A stretch of 64,000 nucleotides of DNA from Owenia fusiformis (GCA_903813345.2 CAIIXF020000005.1:37451375-37515374), one strand, 5' to 3'. Counted from the first letter of the stretch, positions 12,028 to 25,408 are shown. Made by a program: numbers and translations. The notes: generated by a model from the sequence alone, not told the origin.

Positions 12028-14341
12028 TCTGATATTACAAAATTAAATTGCAACATGACCTAGGATTCCAGTATGATATAATAAAAAGTAACAAGGAAAC
12101 AATAGACTATGAATAGGTTCATACCACACCATTAATTCTGCTTATATTTTTCCCTTGAGCCCAGTAGAGAATCACTCATGAGATTGATAACTGTATAGAA
12201 TATAGGAGATGCAGGATGATGGAACGCAGAATAACTCTATTTTGTTGCTACTATATATAGTTTAATGTACTTATCATATAGAGAGGAGTATAATTCTATT
12301 TACTGAGTTGATTAAAAGGTATTGTGTTGAATATTATGGATATTGCGATACCAATCTGATTATTTTGATAAAAGTACATGTAATATTGTAAAAGTAGTTA
12401 TTAAACATGAGACTAGTGCTGAATGCTTTTACATCAATGAGTTATGTTTTAATCATTCATTACTTCCCATGAGGAATACATTAAATAACTTTATAAGCAG
12501 CACTTTCTGCTTGTTGATTTATGCTTCATATGTGTTTTATGAGATCTGCAGTCATATGTGTTTAAAATGCCTTAAAGCATAATGGTATAAACAGCCATAA
12601 AAAAGTCAAATGGAAAACTGAATAATCTATTACTTGTATTAGTACTAGATTTTGAACAAACTATTTCTGTTATTATCAGATCTTAAGAAAATGCTCAGAG
12701 TAAATGAATTAAACACGAATTATGAAAGGGCCGAGCATAGATCTCTTTATTTTCACAAGGTATGCTACTTAAGTTAATACTACGTGAGCAATCAAGCATT
12801 GTTATTTTCAAGAAACCTTATTCTGTTGCATATCATCTTTTCTGTGGGACATACTTTAATCCCTCTGTCCTTGTCCCGTCATGTTTATTCTGTTATATCA
12901 TTTTCTACCATAAAAGTTCAATAGTTCTATTACATTGGTTTGATTTGGTTTGTTTTTCCAGAGTAAGTCAATCACATTATATTTTTGAAGATGTACTCTA
13001 AAGTAGTGTGTCATCAATCATATTAATTGAATTCTCTAAATATATGGGAATCTGCGAAATGTCATTTAACACTTTAATATGCACTTTGGATGTACTCTTA
13101 GTGAGTGTTTTAGGAATCTGTTATTTAGTAATATTACAGTAAAAGCTGTGTTGTCGAACCAATTTACAGTATCTGAATGTATTTGTGCATTTTTGTTTGG
13201 TGGTATTTCCCCGCATTTTCATTCAGCATATTATGCAGACTACTTCCAATCAAAATGTGCGGGACATTGTGCTCTAAAATTGCTCAGAATGCACCAAATG
13301 ATGACAAGTTGTAAGTGTAACTTATGCATTATCAGATCGCAACATCTTACCAATCATTTGGCAAGGGGGTCTTTTTCATAAAAATGTCTAAGTTGGTACC
13401 TTGCCCGCAGAGTTTAGTTACAAACTACCCTCTGCCTAGTACATGTAGTATAGACTATATTACAGTTTAGCAGCCCCACCCCCAAAGATTGCCAATCTTA
13501 GATGCCATCTTAGCTCTCTATTACGAACTGAAGTTGAACTAATACAAAGGGTATTAAGTTGGAGGCCCTGGGTCACAAATCGGATGAAAACGATTTCAAA
13601 TAACCTCCCCTTTAATCATATTAGATAATACGTGCTGGCATGGGCAGCGTATCTTCTGAACAAAATGTGAACTTTCCTGTTATTAACTTTTCACTTTGTC
13701 TCTAGCGAAAAAAATGTGCTAATAGTGCACTTCTGGGATCTTTTTGATAATGTACTCTTAGTATTGATTTCTTGTGATGCTGTGTAGTGGTAATTGGCAT
13801 GAATGTAGCACATTTAACAAAAAATATCCTTGGCAATCTTAGGAATTTTATTCCCATTGGCAATTCTCTAGAGTTTCATAATCATTTGAATTAATCCTAT
13901 CGGTCTATATATGAAGTTTCAGTGAAAAAGTTTGGGTGAAATAAAGCCGGTTATTCGTCTTTGCTGTCCTTTTAACATACAGTAATGGCATTTGAGCATG
14001 GTATGGAATGTACTCCCAATGGCCATCTGTTAAGATGTCAATTTACGGAGAATGACTGACAGGGCAACAGTTCATTATCTCTTAGTACAAAAAGTACATA
14101 TTACTTATCGATTCTCTTTACTTGATCTTGTTACAAATGGTTTATTGTTGTACTTGACACTGTTTACAAGACACAATACTAGGTAATAGAATCTATATAG
14201 GTGTTTGCAGAGAGGAGTTGTCAGTTTCACATGGGGACAACAGTGGGTCACATATATTGAAACTAACAGATATTTGAGATCAAGGATTATGAGAATGTAA
14301 TGTAACCAGAATTTGCCCTTGGAGAACATATTACTAAGGAT

Positions 14342-14849
14342 TTCTCCATCTAAAATGTCACTCGACTTTTTGGCAATTAAAAGTCACTGCCTGCATTTAG
14401 TAGTCATATATTGTCATGTGCATAATTTTGAAACCATATCCTAATTATTTCACAAACCCTTTGTTGATTCTGCCATAGTTTCCAATTTGTAAACAGCATT
14501 TAGCCTTTTTAATTGGGAACTTTTTTGAAATTTCCAAAATGGCTGCCATGTGATTCAAGAATTAACATGAGTGTGACGTGACATCACACTTGCTCGTTCC
14601 TAGGTAACAACAAGATCACAATTGCTCGTTTCTAGATAGCAACAAGATTTTTGATAAAATGGCACAGAATTACCCTGATTAACACCCTTAAAATCCGATT
14701 TTCAAGGAATATATTTGGAGAAACAATAAAAGGTAAGTGGAATAAATTAGAAGATGGTTTCAAGTTACCACAGAAGTCAATTTGAAACTCAAGAATGCTT
14801 TCTTTGACTCATAATCACAAAAAAGTCGAGTGACATTTTAGATGGAGAA
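14342..14849. mobile_element. Non-autonomous TIR element, 508 bp
   Basis: The ends are 30-bp perfect inverted repeats (14342-14371 and 14820-14849) beginning TTCTCCATCTAAAATGTCAC. The interior has no transposase frame. The flanks read ggat and tttc, so the exact end and target duplication remain uncertain (a 3-bp ATT is possible if the element starts one base inwards). Superfamily not assigned. Confidence 0.85.
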
Positions 14850-15639
14850 TTTCTTAGCTTCATTTCAGCCCATTACATTATAAAATTCTCCCTTAGTTTA
14901 ACATTATGAGTTTCACTTTTCATTTCCAGAATTTGAAAAGTGCCTCACAATTTTAAAATAAAATGCAGTACTTAATGTACTCATGAACTTAAAGACCTAA
15001 TATTGTTTTTTGCAACCATACCTTGTTACCATATAATAGCACATGATTAAGATACCCCTATAAGGGTGTTGCCATTAATCATTGATGATATTCAAATGAA
15101 GGCTCTTTAATCGATTTTAAATATGATATTGCCTTCCACACTTGTGCTATTTTCTAACATATAGTTCAGGTTAATACTTATGGCTTTGTATATAACTGGA
15201 AAATGAAAATATTTATGACAACAAACATCCCTTCATAGAAATCAATACATTGTTTTTTTATCTTTGTACATTTGTGTAGAGTCTGAAGATCCCTTGGTAC
15301 ACTTCCTAGTAAGCAAATAATTCTATAGTCTCTTTGTGAAATCAGACTTCAAAAATATAAACAAAAATAAACACAGATTATGTTATATGAGATAAGCCAA
15401 AGTGCTTAATGCAAATCTAAAAATAAAACTGATTCATTGATCCTTATACTTGAGGCAATCAAATTAATAATTCATCCATTGTAAACATAATTTTAAAAAT
15501 TGTCATGTTGTTCCCTGTCAACACCCGACTAAATCAAGGCCTATGGGAATGCTATTTAACAGAAAAGGGCTGGCAGGCTCATTCAAAGAACATACAGTTA
15601 CGCTTGCCTTATTTAAACTCTACTAGGAAAGAATTAAAG

Positions 15640-15778
15640 GGAATATATGAAGAGGTGTTCACATTTCAAGGTTTCTTTAACATGGTAGTGAATGAGAGAT
15701 TTGAAACTTGGGCGGAAAAAGTGTTCACATTGAGAGGTGATAAGATTACAGAGGTGTTCTTATATACGAGTTTTACTG
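15640..15778. mobile_element. pogo/Tigger-like MITE, partial copy
   Basis: GAGGTGTTCACATTTCAAGG at the left and a right end of GAGGTGTTCTTATATACGAG followed by TTTTACTG and TA match the family described at 26110-26292. The left terminus is not recognisable, so the copy is truncated or diverged. Confidence 0.6.
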
Positions 15779-15924
15779 TAGTCACCTTCTTAAACTAAAA
15801 GCAACTGAAAATTGCACCCACCCTGAACATTACTTTTCACCTAATTGTAACAACATAACACCTTCAAATATTACACTATTAATGGCAAAAGTGATATATC
15901 AGATGCTATATTCTGAAGAACCTT

Positions 15925-16092
15925 GAGGCATGTAGCCAGTTTTTTCCAAGGGGGGGGGGGTCACTTTTTAAAAAATTCCAGGGGGCTTCACATTTGACAA
16001 CTATGGCCCAAAAATGAAAAAAAAAAAGAAAAGTGCTCAGAATGTTCAAAAAGTGCATGCTTTAGAAAGAATGTTTGGCCGGGCAGGGGTAC
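15925..16092. repeat. CATAGCCAGG-type repeat, relic copy 1
   Basis: TGTAGCCAGTTTTTTCCAAG, a G10 tract, GGGGGCTTCACATTTGACAA and AAAGTGCTCAGAATGTTCAA share order and wording with the copies at 22.6 and 47.1 kb. Confidence 0.5.
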
Positions 16093-16116
16093 AGACCTTT
16101 TCTGAAAACTCCATAT

Positions 16117-16290
16117 ATAGTAAAACCTGTTATGTGGAACATCTCTGTAAATAGAACACATCCATATGTGTAACACTTCTGTTGCCCATTAACTTAATGT
16201 GAAAGGTGCCTCTGTCAGTGAAACACTTTCTTAATCAAACACTATTTTGAGAAATAACCAAAGCTGTTCCACTTACTAAGGTTTAAGTGT
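16117..16290. mobile_element. pogo/Tigger-like MITE, degraded copy
   Basis: It starts TATAGTAAAACCTGTTATGT and ends near CTAAGGTTTAAGTGTA, both degenerate versions of the CAGTAAAACCTG terminus. Internal GAACAC/GTGTTC words are eroded. It appears older than the copy at 26.1 kb. Confidence 0.5.
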
Positions 16291-18262
16291 ATCAGGATAT
16301 CTTGATAATGTTTTGATTTGATTTAATTTCTTGATTTCTTGTCAAATATCTTGATCAGTTATGATTTCCCTCATTTTTTTAGCCATTCAAAGTTAATTAT
16401 ATGTTGAAGGGCCCTATTTCATGTTAGTGGGAAGTGAAAATCAGACTTTCAAAAATCTTTTTTTTGTTCTACTTAATTATTATGATTTAAGCAGAAAAAT
16501 ACTATAAAAATACAAAAAGGGCGAAAAATAACATCATAGTTACATAACCTATTTAACGAAGACAAAACTGAAGCTGGGATATATCTAGCTTTATAATGTT
16601 ATGTTTTGAGGGCCTCGGTAAAATGCCTTGTTAATAAAGATGGCGTTCTACATTTTCAACATTTCTTCTTATAGTTTTGTGATTGTGTATTAGGTTTGTA
16701 TCAATATTTGGAGAACTTTATTTCAAGTTAGGTTTTCCCTCTTGAGGCACTTGTAGTAAAATAAACTATTTATCTTGAAATACTATGATTTTCACAATCA
16801 AATTAAAATAGAACTAATATTTACACCATATCCTAACAAAATTAACATTTGGGGTATTAGTATTATTACTGATTAGCTCTAGTAGATTTCCAATCGTCTT
16901 ACATGCGTTTGAATGATTCAAATAGTTTTCCTGTTTTAATTGCTAAAATCTAAAAACAATTGGTTGATATAGTGATATAAAAAGAATATTAAAATTAAAT
17001 GATTATAAGATTTATTGTTAGTATGACCCCCCCCCCCATATTGACTTCAGTTGTATTTAAAAACATTTCAATTTCAGCGTCATGACAAAATCAATGTGCA
17101 ATATTTGTTTTACTCTTATCTTGTCAAGATAAGCACTCGATAAGTATAACTTATATGTATTTGCCTTCTGATAAAAATATAAATTCAAATATAACACAAA
17201 TGACATTGAAAGTAGAATCACTGACTATAAATAGCCTAACCCTTCTTGTTTGATATAATACATACATATATAATCACATAAACTTCATGTGGATTAGCAA
17301 TATGACTAATGTGTATTCAGAATTCTCACCCCAACTTTAATGATACTTTAATTTTTTTCTAAATTGTCATGATAACTCAATTGAACACCCACCTTTTTCT
17401 GAATAACCCTTGTCTATTGTTTTTTATAACAACAGGTGACATTTCTATATTTCAAGATTTAAATTCCAAAACTTTCAGTATAAAATTGGTCAAAAATGTG
17501 ATACAAAAATACATTGAAGTCCAATAAGATAAAGAATTCATTGAAGCATGTTATTTTTCAAAGTACATGTATGACTATATTCTGAAGTTTTTAACATGTA
17601 AAACAAAGTATTCAATCGTTCAATGGCCTTAGTTGGTAATACCGACATGAATTTACACACGTTTTAATTCATTGTTAAATAATAGTTCGTGCTGTTGAAC
17701 ACGTGTACACATGGATATATTACAACTTAAATAAAAAATGAGTTGGCGATAATTTAGATAAGATTTGGCATGACACATATGTTGTACTATAAAGCCTAAC
17801 AAAATGAATTTCCAAAAATTCTAGAATCTTCTCTGTTGGTAATTCGAACAAGTGAAAATTTTGTTTAAATCCTTCATTTTGGTTGTTATCTACAATTAAT
17901 GTACTAAAATATTTTTGAAGTTATTTTTTCTCTGATATACGCAGGCGATAATATGACAACATTTACAGTACTTTATATCTGAAGGGGCTTTTGAAAAATT
18001 GATTTACCTTTTTTAGTAGATCTATCATGTCAAATCGTCTTATCTCAATCGACACTTGTGTACACATGTGACGTCACAAATCTTGAACCTTAGACTGCAA
18101 TAAGTGACTCAGTTCTCGACATTTCTAAAGATTGATTTAATATAGGACAGGACGATATTGATCATTGGGAAATCGTAACATTTTCAGAGAAGTCATTTTC
18201 AGCACTACAATTTTAATGTATGTGGAATTGTAAGGCGATTTCTTTCTTGAAATAGATAAATA

Positions 18263-18621
18263 CAGGGTGTGACACAAAAAATGCCACCTTCTAATTTTGG
18301 TATAACTCTCTCAATTATTAAGGAATCTTTGTAATTTTTTGTGAAATCTTCAAAAAATGTTCAAAAATTTAATTTTCTGAAATTGAGATTTCTCTCTTAG
18401 CCATTATATGTAGTGATTTGTTGATTGCTTTCACGAGCTTACACTTATATATTATTTATAGTGTTTCATATCTACCCATTTTCCTTGATAATGTCAAATT
18501 TGATGAACCGCTTATTGGGTAAATTTCCGCACTCTATCTACTCATAAAATATTATGAAGATTCCTCAATTTTTGAGAAAGTAATTCCGAAATTAGTGCAT
18601 GTTATTTTTTGTGTCGCCCAG
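18263..18621. mobile_element. Tc1/mariner-like MITE, 359 bp
   Basis: The left end CAGGGTGTGACACAAAAAAT is matched in inverse by the right end ATTTTTTGTGTCGCCCAG. Both sides are flanked by TA (18261-18262, 18622-18623). The similarity continues inward for about 90 bp (CTCTCAATTATTAAGGAATC against the complement of GATTCCTCAATTTTTGAGAA). There is no transposase frame, so it is non-autonomous. TA duplication with CAGGGTG ends is typical of mariner-type elements. Confidence 0.85.
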
Positions 18622-19481
18622 TACCTGCTAAAATATGGTCGTTTTCTAATCCAGTAGTTTCCCAATAATTTCGTCTTGAACACAGCATTTTTTATAAAGA
18701 TTATACTGTATTATTGAATAATGGTTGAATTGTCCTTTGGTAGTTTTTAAAGAATAATGGAATTTCTGAGAAACTCTTAGTTTAATAGTAGAGAAGATCT
18801 GCGGGATGATTGGGTATAAAAAATATATTTTTCAGGTTTTATTCAGCTCTAAAAATGAAAATATTCAGAGTGTAAGGTCCATCTTTACAGTTTATGCCCA
18901 TGGTTTTGCCTCCATTGTCTTGGAGAATAAAATGAAGCATAAACTCGTGATTTTGTATTATTTCTACTTCTCCAGCAGTAGGTGTGTCCATCATGTTCAT
19001 TTACAACAGGGTGTGTCTATATTTATGATGTGAAGCCAAATAAGTTCTTAATCATGTAGGTTAAGAAGCCTTGGCTGTCTCTTGAACAAAGACATCCTTT
19101 TTTAACCTGTGTCATGTTTTTTTCTTACACTTGAAACCTGATGAAAGAAATCATGTAACATCTCAGTCTATTGTTTCTGGCTCACAATGTGAGCCTATGG
19201 GGTAATCCTCTTAGTCATTTTGTTTATTTTACACAAAATTCTGCAATCCATTCAAATAATGGTTATATGATAAGCTAATTCTACTGATCATATTAAGTTA
19301 TTGTGTATTGTTTAGATTGTATGTTATTTATTTGTAGATTTAGCTATACCTACTTTTGCAACTTCATGTTTCAACTTAATGAAAATATGACAAAAGTTCA
19401 AAAAGTATATCGGTACTCATGCCAAAATTATTGGTCACTTGTTCATTAGTATTGCTTTTATGGCAATGATTTTTTTTTTAT

Positions 19482-19610
19482 TATGTCAACACCAGAAGTG
19501 TTGACAAGTTGTCTCAAACATTTTTTGCTGGTGTTCAACGGTTTGTGTTTGATGGTTAGTGTTTGGTGGTTGGTGTTTGGTATATGTTACAGCTTTGTTA
19601 TTAGTATTTA
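19482..19610. repeat. Dispersed repeat copy (CCAGAAGTGTTGACA type)
   Basis: GTCAACACCAGAAGTGTTGAC forms a small hairpin and is followed by reiterated GTGTTTG(G/A)TGGTT words. It resembles the copy at 23.83 kb and, less closely, segments at 54.85 and 56.16 kb. Confidence 0.55.
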
Positions 19611-19735
19611 TCTTGGATTGCAATGTTAGCAGTATCAAAATTACAGTAAATCTATAGTTATTTGTGCTCTATGCTCAGTATTTGTGGACTTAAACAAGTA
19701 GTATGAATTTTTCACATTCTTAATATTTTCTCTAG

Positions 19736-19813
19736 TTGGGCCCATACTGCCAGAGCAATGACAAAACCGTAGGGTGCCACACGATACAGCCAAAAAGGAA
19801 TGCTGAAGAATAG
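19736..19813 (+). CDS. Candidate terminal exon of an unidentified gene
   Basis: A pyrimidine-rich acceptor (ATATTTTCTCTAG) precedes 25 codons and a TAG. The product reads LGPYCQSNDKTVGCHTIQPK followed by RNAEE. An AATAAA lies 300 bp downstream (20113-20118), compatible with a short 3'UTR. I do not recognise the peptide and found no upstream exon joined to it in the preceding 9 kb, so the gene body and frame are unproven. It could be chance. Confidence 0.3.
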   Translation: MGPYCQSNDKTVGCHTIQPKRNAEE

Positions 19814-20164
19814 AAAGTTATGGTGACTGTGAGGAAAGTTGTATGACTAATGATATTTAAAGTAGTCTGTACAATGTACTATTGATAAACTCTGTTAGAC
19901 TGTGTAACTTGTAGAACTCTTGATTAGCTTAACCACAAATCTGATTGTATTATCATTGCCTATTGTGAAATCATTAATCAGTGTCTTCAGTCCTATTACA
20001 TATCTTGTTGGCCTGTACGTAATTTTGTATTAATTTGTAAACTTGGTCATTGGTTATCTTTAATAACCAAATAATTTAATATTTGAATGGTGGTTTATAA
20101 CATGATAAATATAATAAAGACATTGGATAGAATCTTTCAAAATTGTGGCAATGTTGGCAGGAGT

Positions 20165-20392
20165 TGTATCGTGTTAATCCCTTAAAGGAGTTGTACAGTG
20201 TATATTCTTAAAGGAGTTGTACATATAGTGTATATCCTTAAAGGAGTTGTACAGTGTATATCCTTAAAGGAGGTGTGCAGTGTATATCCTTAAAGGAGTT
20301 GTTCAGTGTATATTCTTAAAGGAGTTGTATTGTGTTAATCCCTTAAGGAGTTGCACAGTGTATATCCTTAAAGGAGTTGTACAGTGTGTGTA
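20165..20392. repeat. 26-bp minisatellite
   Basis: About eight to nine copies of a unit close to CTTAAAGGAGTTGTACAGTG plus TATATC run across this stretch, with small length variants. Confidence 0.9.
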
Positions 20393-20554
20393 CATCACTT
20401 AAAAGAGAAGTATGGTGTACAGTAGTACAGTTTAAAGTGTATTTTGAATTATTTTTGTATTCAAATAGGTCAAACCATTAGGAAATAGTGTGTCTAAGGT
20501 ATAGCAATATAAAATATATTTTGGCATAACTTTCCTTTAAAACTCATGTTAATA

Positions 20555-22097
20555 CAGGGTGGGCCAAAAAAAAACACCCCCCTAGCCAATATTTTTGATA
20601 AATATTCAATTTTTAACATGCACACCAACAATGATATATCATTTTAAAGATAATTTAATTTGCAACAAAATGATATATAATAGAACAATTGTTAACAACT
20701 CTGGCTCGAGATATAACCATTTATGTGACATGGGGGTCAAAAAACACCTTTTCAATTTTCGTCTATTTTGCGAACAATTGCCTATTTCTACCAAATTTTA
20801 GTATATTACAACATTGTCATGAGTCTTTCATAATTGGATATTATATATTGTTTTCATTCAGTTTTTGAACCTTGCATGCTCAATATACATGTGTATGCTT
20901 ATAAAACTAATCCATTTCTTCTTCAGTCTGTCCAAATATGGCTCAATAGACTCACCCCCGGACCAAACTTCTGATTTGATTTCTCGCTTAAAACGCGAAA
21001 GCCATTGTTATAATTGATGGACCTCTGCAGAAGTACCATCCAACACCTAATTATTCATTCTTTCAGTATGTCTACACCCCTGATGGGCTAGGGATCTCCA
21101 TAGGCCAACTGTTCTAAATGCCCAAAGTACTATATATGTAATCAAAAGGCTATACTCTATATCAGTAAGCAAGAATAGTGACATTTGCGACAAAAGGCTA
21201 CTCAAATCGAGATGACATTTTTCTGAAAGGTAGGTGGTGTCCACTAGGTGTTTCCCAAAAAGGAAAGACCATACAGGCCCTGTTTTTTGAACCAGGAGCA
21301 AAAATAAACTCTGAATGTTAATGACATGAGGTGGTAAAAAGGACTCCTCAAGAATATAAAAAACGTGTGAAAGAAATTTCGTTTTTTGATAGAACAGTGC
21401 TCCATCACACAGGTCCAATGCTACCCTTGAGTTTTTGGAGATTCGAAATATCACCATCTCTAGCCCAGAAAATGGCTTACTGGCAGTCCAGTTGCCAATA
21501 ATGTTGATTACCATACCTAGGGGCATCTAGAACAGTTGGTATTTAAATATACCCAGCCTATCAGGGATGTAGAGGAACTAAAAGAAAGAATAACTAGCAG
21601 TTGAATGGTACTTCCGCATACATCCACCAATTATGCCATCAACCAATGGCTTCCGCGTCTTAAGCGAATAATCCAATCAGAGGATGGGTCCGGGGGGTGG
21701 GTCTATCGAGCTATTTTTGGACAGACTGAAGAAGAAATGAATTAGTTTTATAAGCATATACATATATATTGAGCATGTGTGGTTCAAAAACTGAATGAAA
21801 ACAATATATAATATCCAATTATGAAAGACTCATGACAATGTTGTAATTTACTAAAATTTGGTAGAAATAGGCAATTGTTCGCAAAATTGACGAAAATTGA
21901 AAAGGTGTTTTTTGACCCCCATGTCACATAAATGGTCATATTTCTGTATGGGGTTGTTAAAAATGGTGCTATCATATATCATTTTGTTGCAAATTAAATT
22001 ATCTTTAATATGATATATCATTGTTGGTGTGATTGTTAAAAAATAAATATTTATCAGGAATATTGGCTAGGGGGGTGGTTTTTTTTGGCCCACCCTG
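20555..22097. mobile_element. Tc1/mariner-like foldback element with very long TIRs, 1543 bp
   Basis: The element starts CAGGGTGGGCCAAAAAAAAA, ends with the complement, and is flanked by TA on both sides. The inverted arms extend roughly 500 bp (about 20555-21060 against 21590-22097), far longer than ordinary mariner TIRs, and differ by scattered substitutions. The central segment of about 500 bp has a 159-codon frame on the minus strand (21047-21526) with no transposase signature, so I treat the element as non-autonomous. The ends are similar in style to the MITE at 18.3 kb. Confidence 0.88.
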
Positions 22098-22594
22098 TAG
22101 ATTACAGTGTAATGTACACAAAATCCATTTTGTTTTCCTTGACCCTTATATCTCATTTGCAAGTATTGGTTGCATGCATATAGTACATCAAGAGCAGATC
22201 AATTCCCTTTGTTAGGACAAATTAAATAAAGGACATATTTTATACAATACAAAAGAAACACGTCAATTGCTGGGAAGTAAGAAACTATGTAGGATTCATG
22301 TCCCGATATGCCCACAAGATGCATCGCAATCAAAAATACAATAGCAATTATTGCGAAAACAATACCCATCTAAAGGTACATGTACTCAGCCTAAGAATTC
22401 AATAAACTATTTTGAGTGAAAAATGGTACAGCAAATCAATTTTCTTTGAGGATTCATCCAGGGAATTCTTTTGATCTTTTATGACGATCTTGATCTGCTG
22501 GTTATTATATAAAATCTTTATTATTTTGTATTGAATGCAATGAACACCTGGGGGCAACCTTTGATTGGATTCCTTCTTATTTTATTGTAGTTCG

Positions 22595-22718
22595 GGCCCA
22601 TAGCCAGGGTATTTTCACCATTCTGAGCACTTTTAAGTGATTTTTCAAATTTGTCAAAAGTGAACCCCTCTGGATTTTTCTAAAAAGTGAATCCCCTTGG
22701 CAAAACTGGCTATGGGCC
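22595..22718. repeat. CATAGCCAGG-type inverted repeat element, copy 2
   Basis: A perfect 13-bp inverted repeat GGCCCATAGCCAG (22595-22607) and CTGGCTATGGGCC (22706-22718) bounds a segment with GAGCACTTTTAAGTGATTTT and GTGAACCCCTCTGG. Related copies lie at 15.9 and 47.1 kb. Confidence 0.7.
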
Positions 22719-23828
22719 TGTACTTGTAACTTTAATTCTGCTTGCTTGCACTCTATGTGGTTCCAACAGCACATTTGGCAAGGTCATAGTCAATGAGTCA
22801 ACAATCGGCAAATAAGAGGGTACAGAAAACTGTTCAATAATGAAATGAGAAAGTTGGATACAAAACATGATTTTTGCCCAATGGCAACATTGGATAACAC
22901 TTATAATACTTATAGCATCTTTCTTGCTGTAAGACTAGAGTGAGTATGAAATACACTCCCCTCTATAAATTTGGCAATTGGAAGTTTTCATCTGGGAGCA
23001 TAATAAAAGCCTGTCAATGTTTGAATGTTAATTATGTTCTTTAATTACTAGAGTTAGAAAAATTGATGATTTCTCTTAAATCACTAAATCTTAACAGGGT
23101 CTGATAAGTGATCCAAATGGGGGGGGGGGCTTTCACTTGCCAAACTTATGGAGGGGAGTGTAAATCACAGAGAAGGAATTTAGATTCAGCAAGACATATG
23201 ATTCACAAACAGGTTTCATAAGGTTTTTCTAATCACCCATTCTTGTGTTACAGATTTGTGGTTTTGGAGTTTTTTTAATTTCATGTTATTAGGCTTGATG
23301 TGTCAAAAAATGAATTCATAACTTTTTATCTCATGTATCCAATGCTATTCATTTCTAAAGGTGTATATAAAGGGAATTTGCTTCCTTTCTCTTTGTTTGA
23401 GCTTATTCCTATCAGACTATATTTCACTTCTCACTTTTATGCTTTCATGTTGAATACCAAAATCAAATAAATTCTGCAGTAGCAGTATCTAAAACACCAT
23501 TGACCTACACACAACATTGCATGTTATCTACAAAACTAATTATGAATTAGATATTTTTATTAGTGAGCAGAAAGTCTTGTTAATCATTGCATGTCTCATT
23601 CTGTCAATCATAATATACATTTGTACTTTATAATTAGTGACATGGGAGCCTGAAGTTGCCTGATTGTAGGTCAAATGGCAAAAGTAGGTCAAATTTCAAC
23701 GATTTCATGGATAGGCCAAAATATAACCCACATAAATACTTGTACAATTGGATAATTGAATATAATTAATAAAATGAGCTCATCTTGAAACCATTGTGCA
23801 GTTGTGTGAGGATACATTATAAAATGTT

Positions 23829-23960
23829 TATGTTATCACCAGAAGTGTTGACAGTCTCTAATTGTTTTGTGAATGGTGTTTGACAGTTGGTGTTTGATGT
23901 TCAGCATCTGTAACAAATGGCAGGTGGTGACATTCATGTTAATGCCTCGTTCTGAAAATA
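23829..23960. repeat. Dispersed repeat copy (CCAGAAGTGTTGACA type)
   Basis: ATCACCAGAAGTGTTGACAG, GGTGTTTGACAGTTGGTGTT and CTGTAACAAATGGCAGGTGG appear in order. The last word recurs upstream of and inside the TRIM-like gene (54.92 and 56.18 kb). Confidence 0.55.
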
Positions 23961-25016
23961 CAGTCCAACCCTTTATGCCCTGAAAATGTAAACTTAAATC
24001 GATTTGCCTGTTCAAATAGGCCTTCACATTGAATTATTCAATGGTTGGTCATCCCTTATTTTTACCATAAGCTGATTTGATTTTAAAATATGATAAATGC
24101 CAACCTGTAAATGATTCTGTGATCCTTTTCAGGGGTAAGAGAACTAATTGCCTAGATAGGGATATCAAGGTCAAGTATCTCTCCCCCCTCCCTATAGGTC
24201 AAGTACACTCCTCCCCCCTCCCCCAATAACACCATTAAAGCAGTAAGGAGGAACAGAGGTTTGATGCAAGACTAGCCCTATACTTTGTTTTGTTTATGTT
24301 TACTTCTATTGTTGAGGTTACCATATGTTGTCTAGTTGTTACATATCTATAAAAAATTTTGTTAAACTGCGAGTATGTTGATTATGTACTTCCTGACAGC
24401 CTTCCCCTAATGAACCTTATGTGTTACACTACACACCAGTCAACACATTCCAACGGAAGATATCAGTTTTGAATATGTCACCCACAGGTGAGGTGATTGA
24501 GCAATATTTTTTTTGAACAATCATTCAAAGAACAGTGTATGTTTTATTTGATACAAGTATTCAAGACACCATTAAGGAAGTTAAATTGTTAAAATCAAAA
24601 ATATGTAGAAATTTCGAGTTTGTTAAGTAGTAAGGGCAGTATGAAGTTTTGATTTTTGAAAATAGGCATGTCAGTGGCCTATATGAAGTTTTTCTCAATA
24701 TTTGTCTACTCTTATAGAAGAACAGATTGGGAGGAGTCAGTGACTTCTTTTATAAGTTTACCCTTTGAATTTACATTTTGGGTTAGTACGTTCATTTGTA
24801 TTGTTATTCTAAGTCATATACTGCAATGTGATATGCGATACTACATCAACAAATAGTTTAAATGTAAGCTGTTCATTTTTAAATAGTAAGATAAAAAGTA
24901 GTCGAATCAGTAAGAACATGTTGAAGGGGGTGACTTGGGAAACATCCAATTCTCCAGCTGCTTGTCTATATAGAACAAGCTCTTCTTGAATATTTCCAAG
25001 TTTTACTTGAACTCAA

Positions 25017-25408
25017 ATTGTTTTTTTGTAGTTCTTTCATTTATGTGTGTTCAATCTCATCTTTTATGAATTTACATTGTGAATAATATGAATTCATATT
25101 TTATAATTATTTTGATAACTGAATAGATATAGTTCATGTGGTTAAACTTAACTTGCTTTTGTAGTTTTATTTCGTTTATGTGTGTTTAATCTCATCTTTT
25201 ATGAATAATATGAATTCATATTTTCTATTTCTTTGATAACTAAATAGATATAATTCATATAGTTTGACTTAAACTCAACTTGCTATTTATAGTTTTTTCG
25301 TTTATGTGTGTTTAATCTCATCTTTTATGAAATTACATTGAGAATTAATATGAATTCATATTTTCTATTTCTTTAATGGCTGAATAGATAGAAACAGTTC
25401 ATGTGGTT
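25017..25408. repeat. Three tandem copies of a ~130-bp unit
   Basis: Each unit contains GTGTGTT(C/T)AATCTCATC, TTTTATGAA, AATATGAATTCATATTTT and a GATAACT/GGCTGAATAGATA segment, in the same order and direction. Units start near 25017, 25154 and 25276. They are AT-rich and non-coding. Confidence 0.85.

Larger units (their letters stand above)
10684..18260. other. Gene-poor interval with repeats
   Basis: No gene could be supported. It contains a minisatellite (11.85-12.03 kb), a 508-bp TIR element (14.34 kb), two pogo-like MITE copies (15.6 and 16.1 kb), a CATAGCCAGG-type repeat relic (15.9 kb) and G or C homopolymers near 11.47, 15.95 and 17.03 kb. The remainder is AT-rich sequence with nothing recognised. 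Confidence 0.6.

Noticed and set aside
15258-15330. Possible micro-exon between TTTGTGTAG and GTAAGCAAAT (SEDPLVHFL)
   Set aside because: Twenty-nine bases with no partner exon; too short to support.
21047-21526. 159-codon minus-strand frame at the centre of the long-TIR element, considered as a transposase
   Set aside because: It has no DDE/D pattern or helix-turn-helix signature, is rich in hydrophobic residues, and overlaps the start of one arm. Probably a chance frame.
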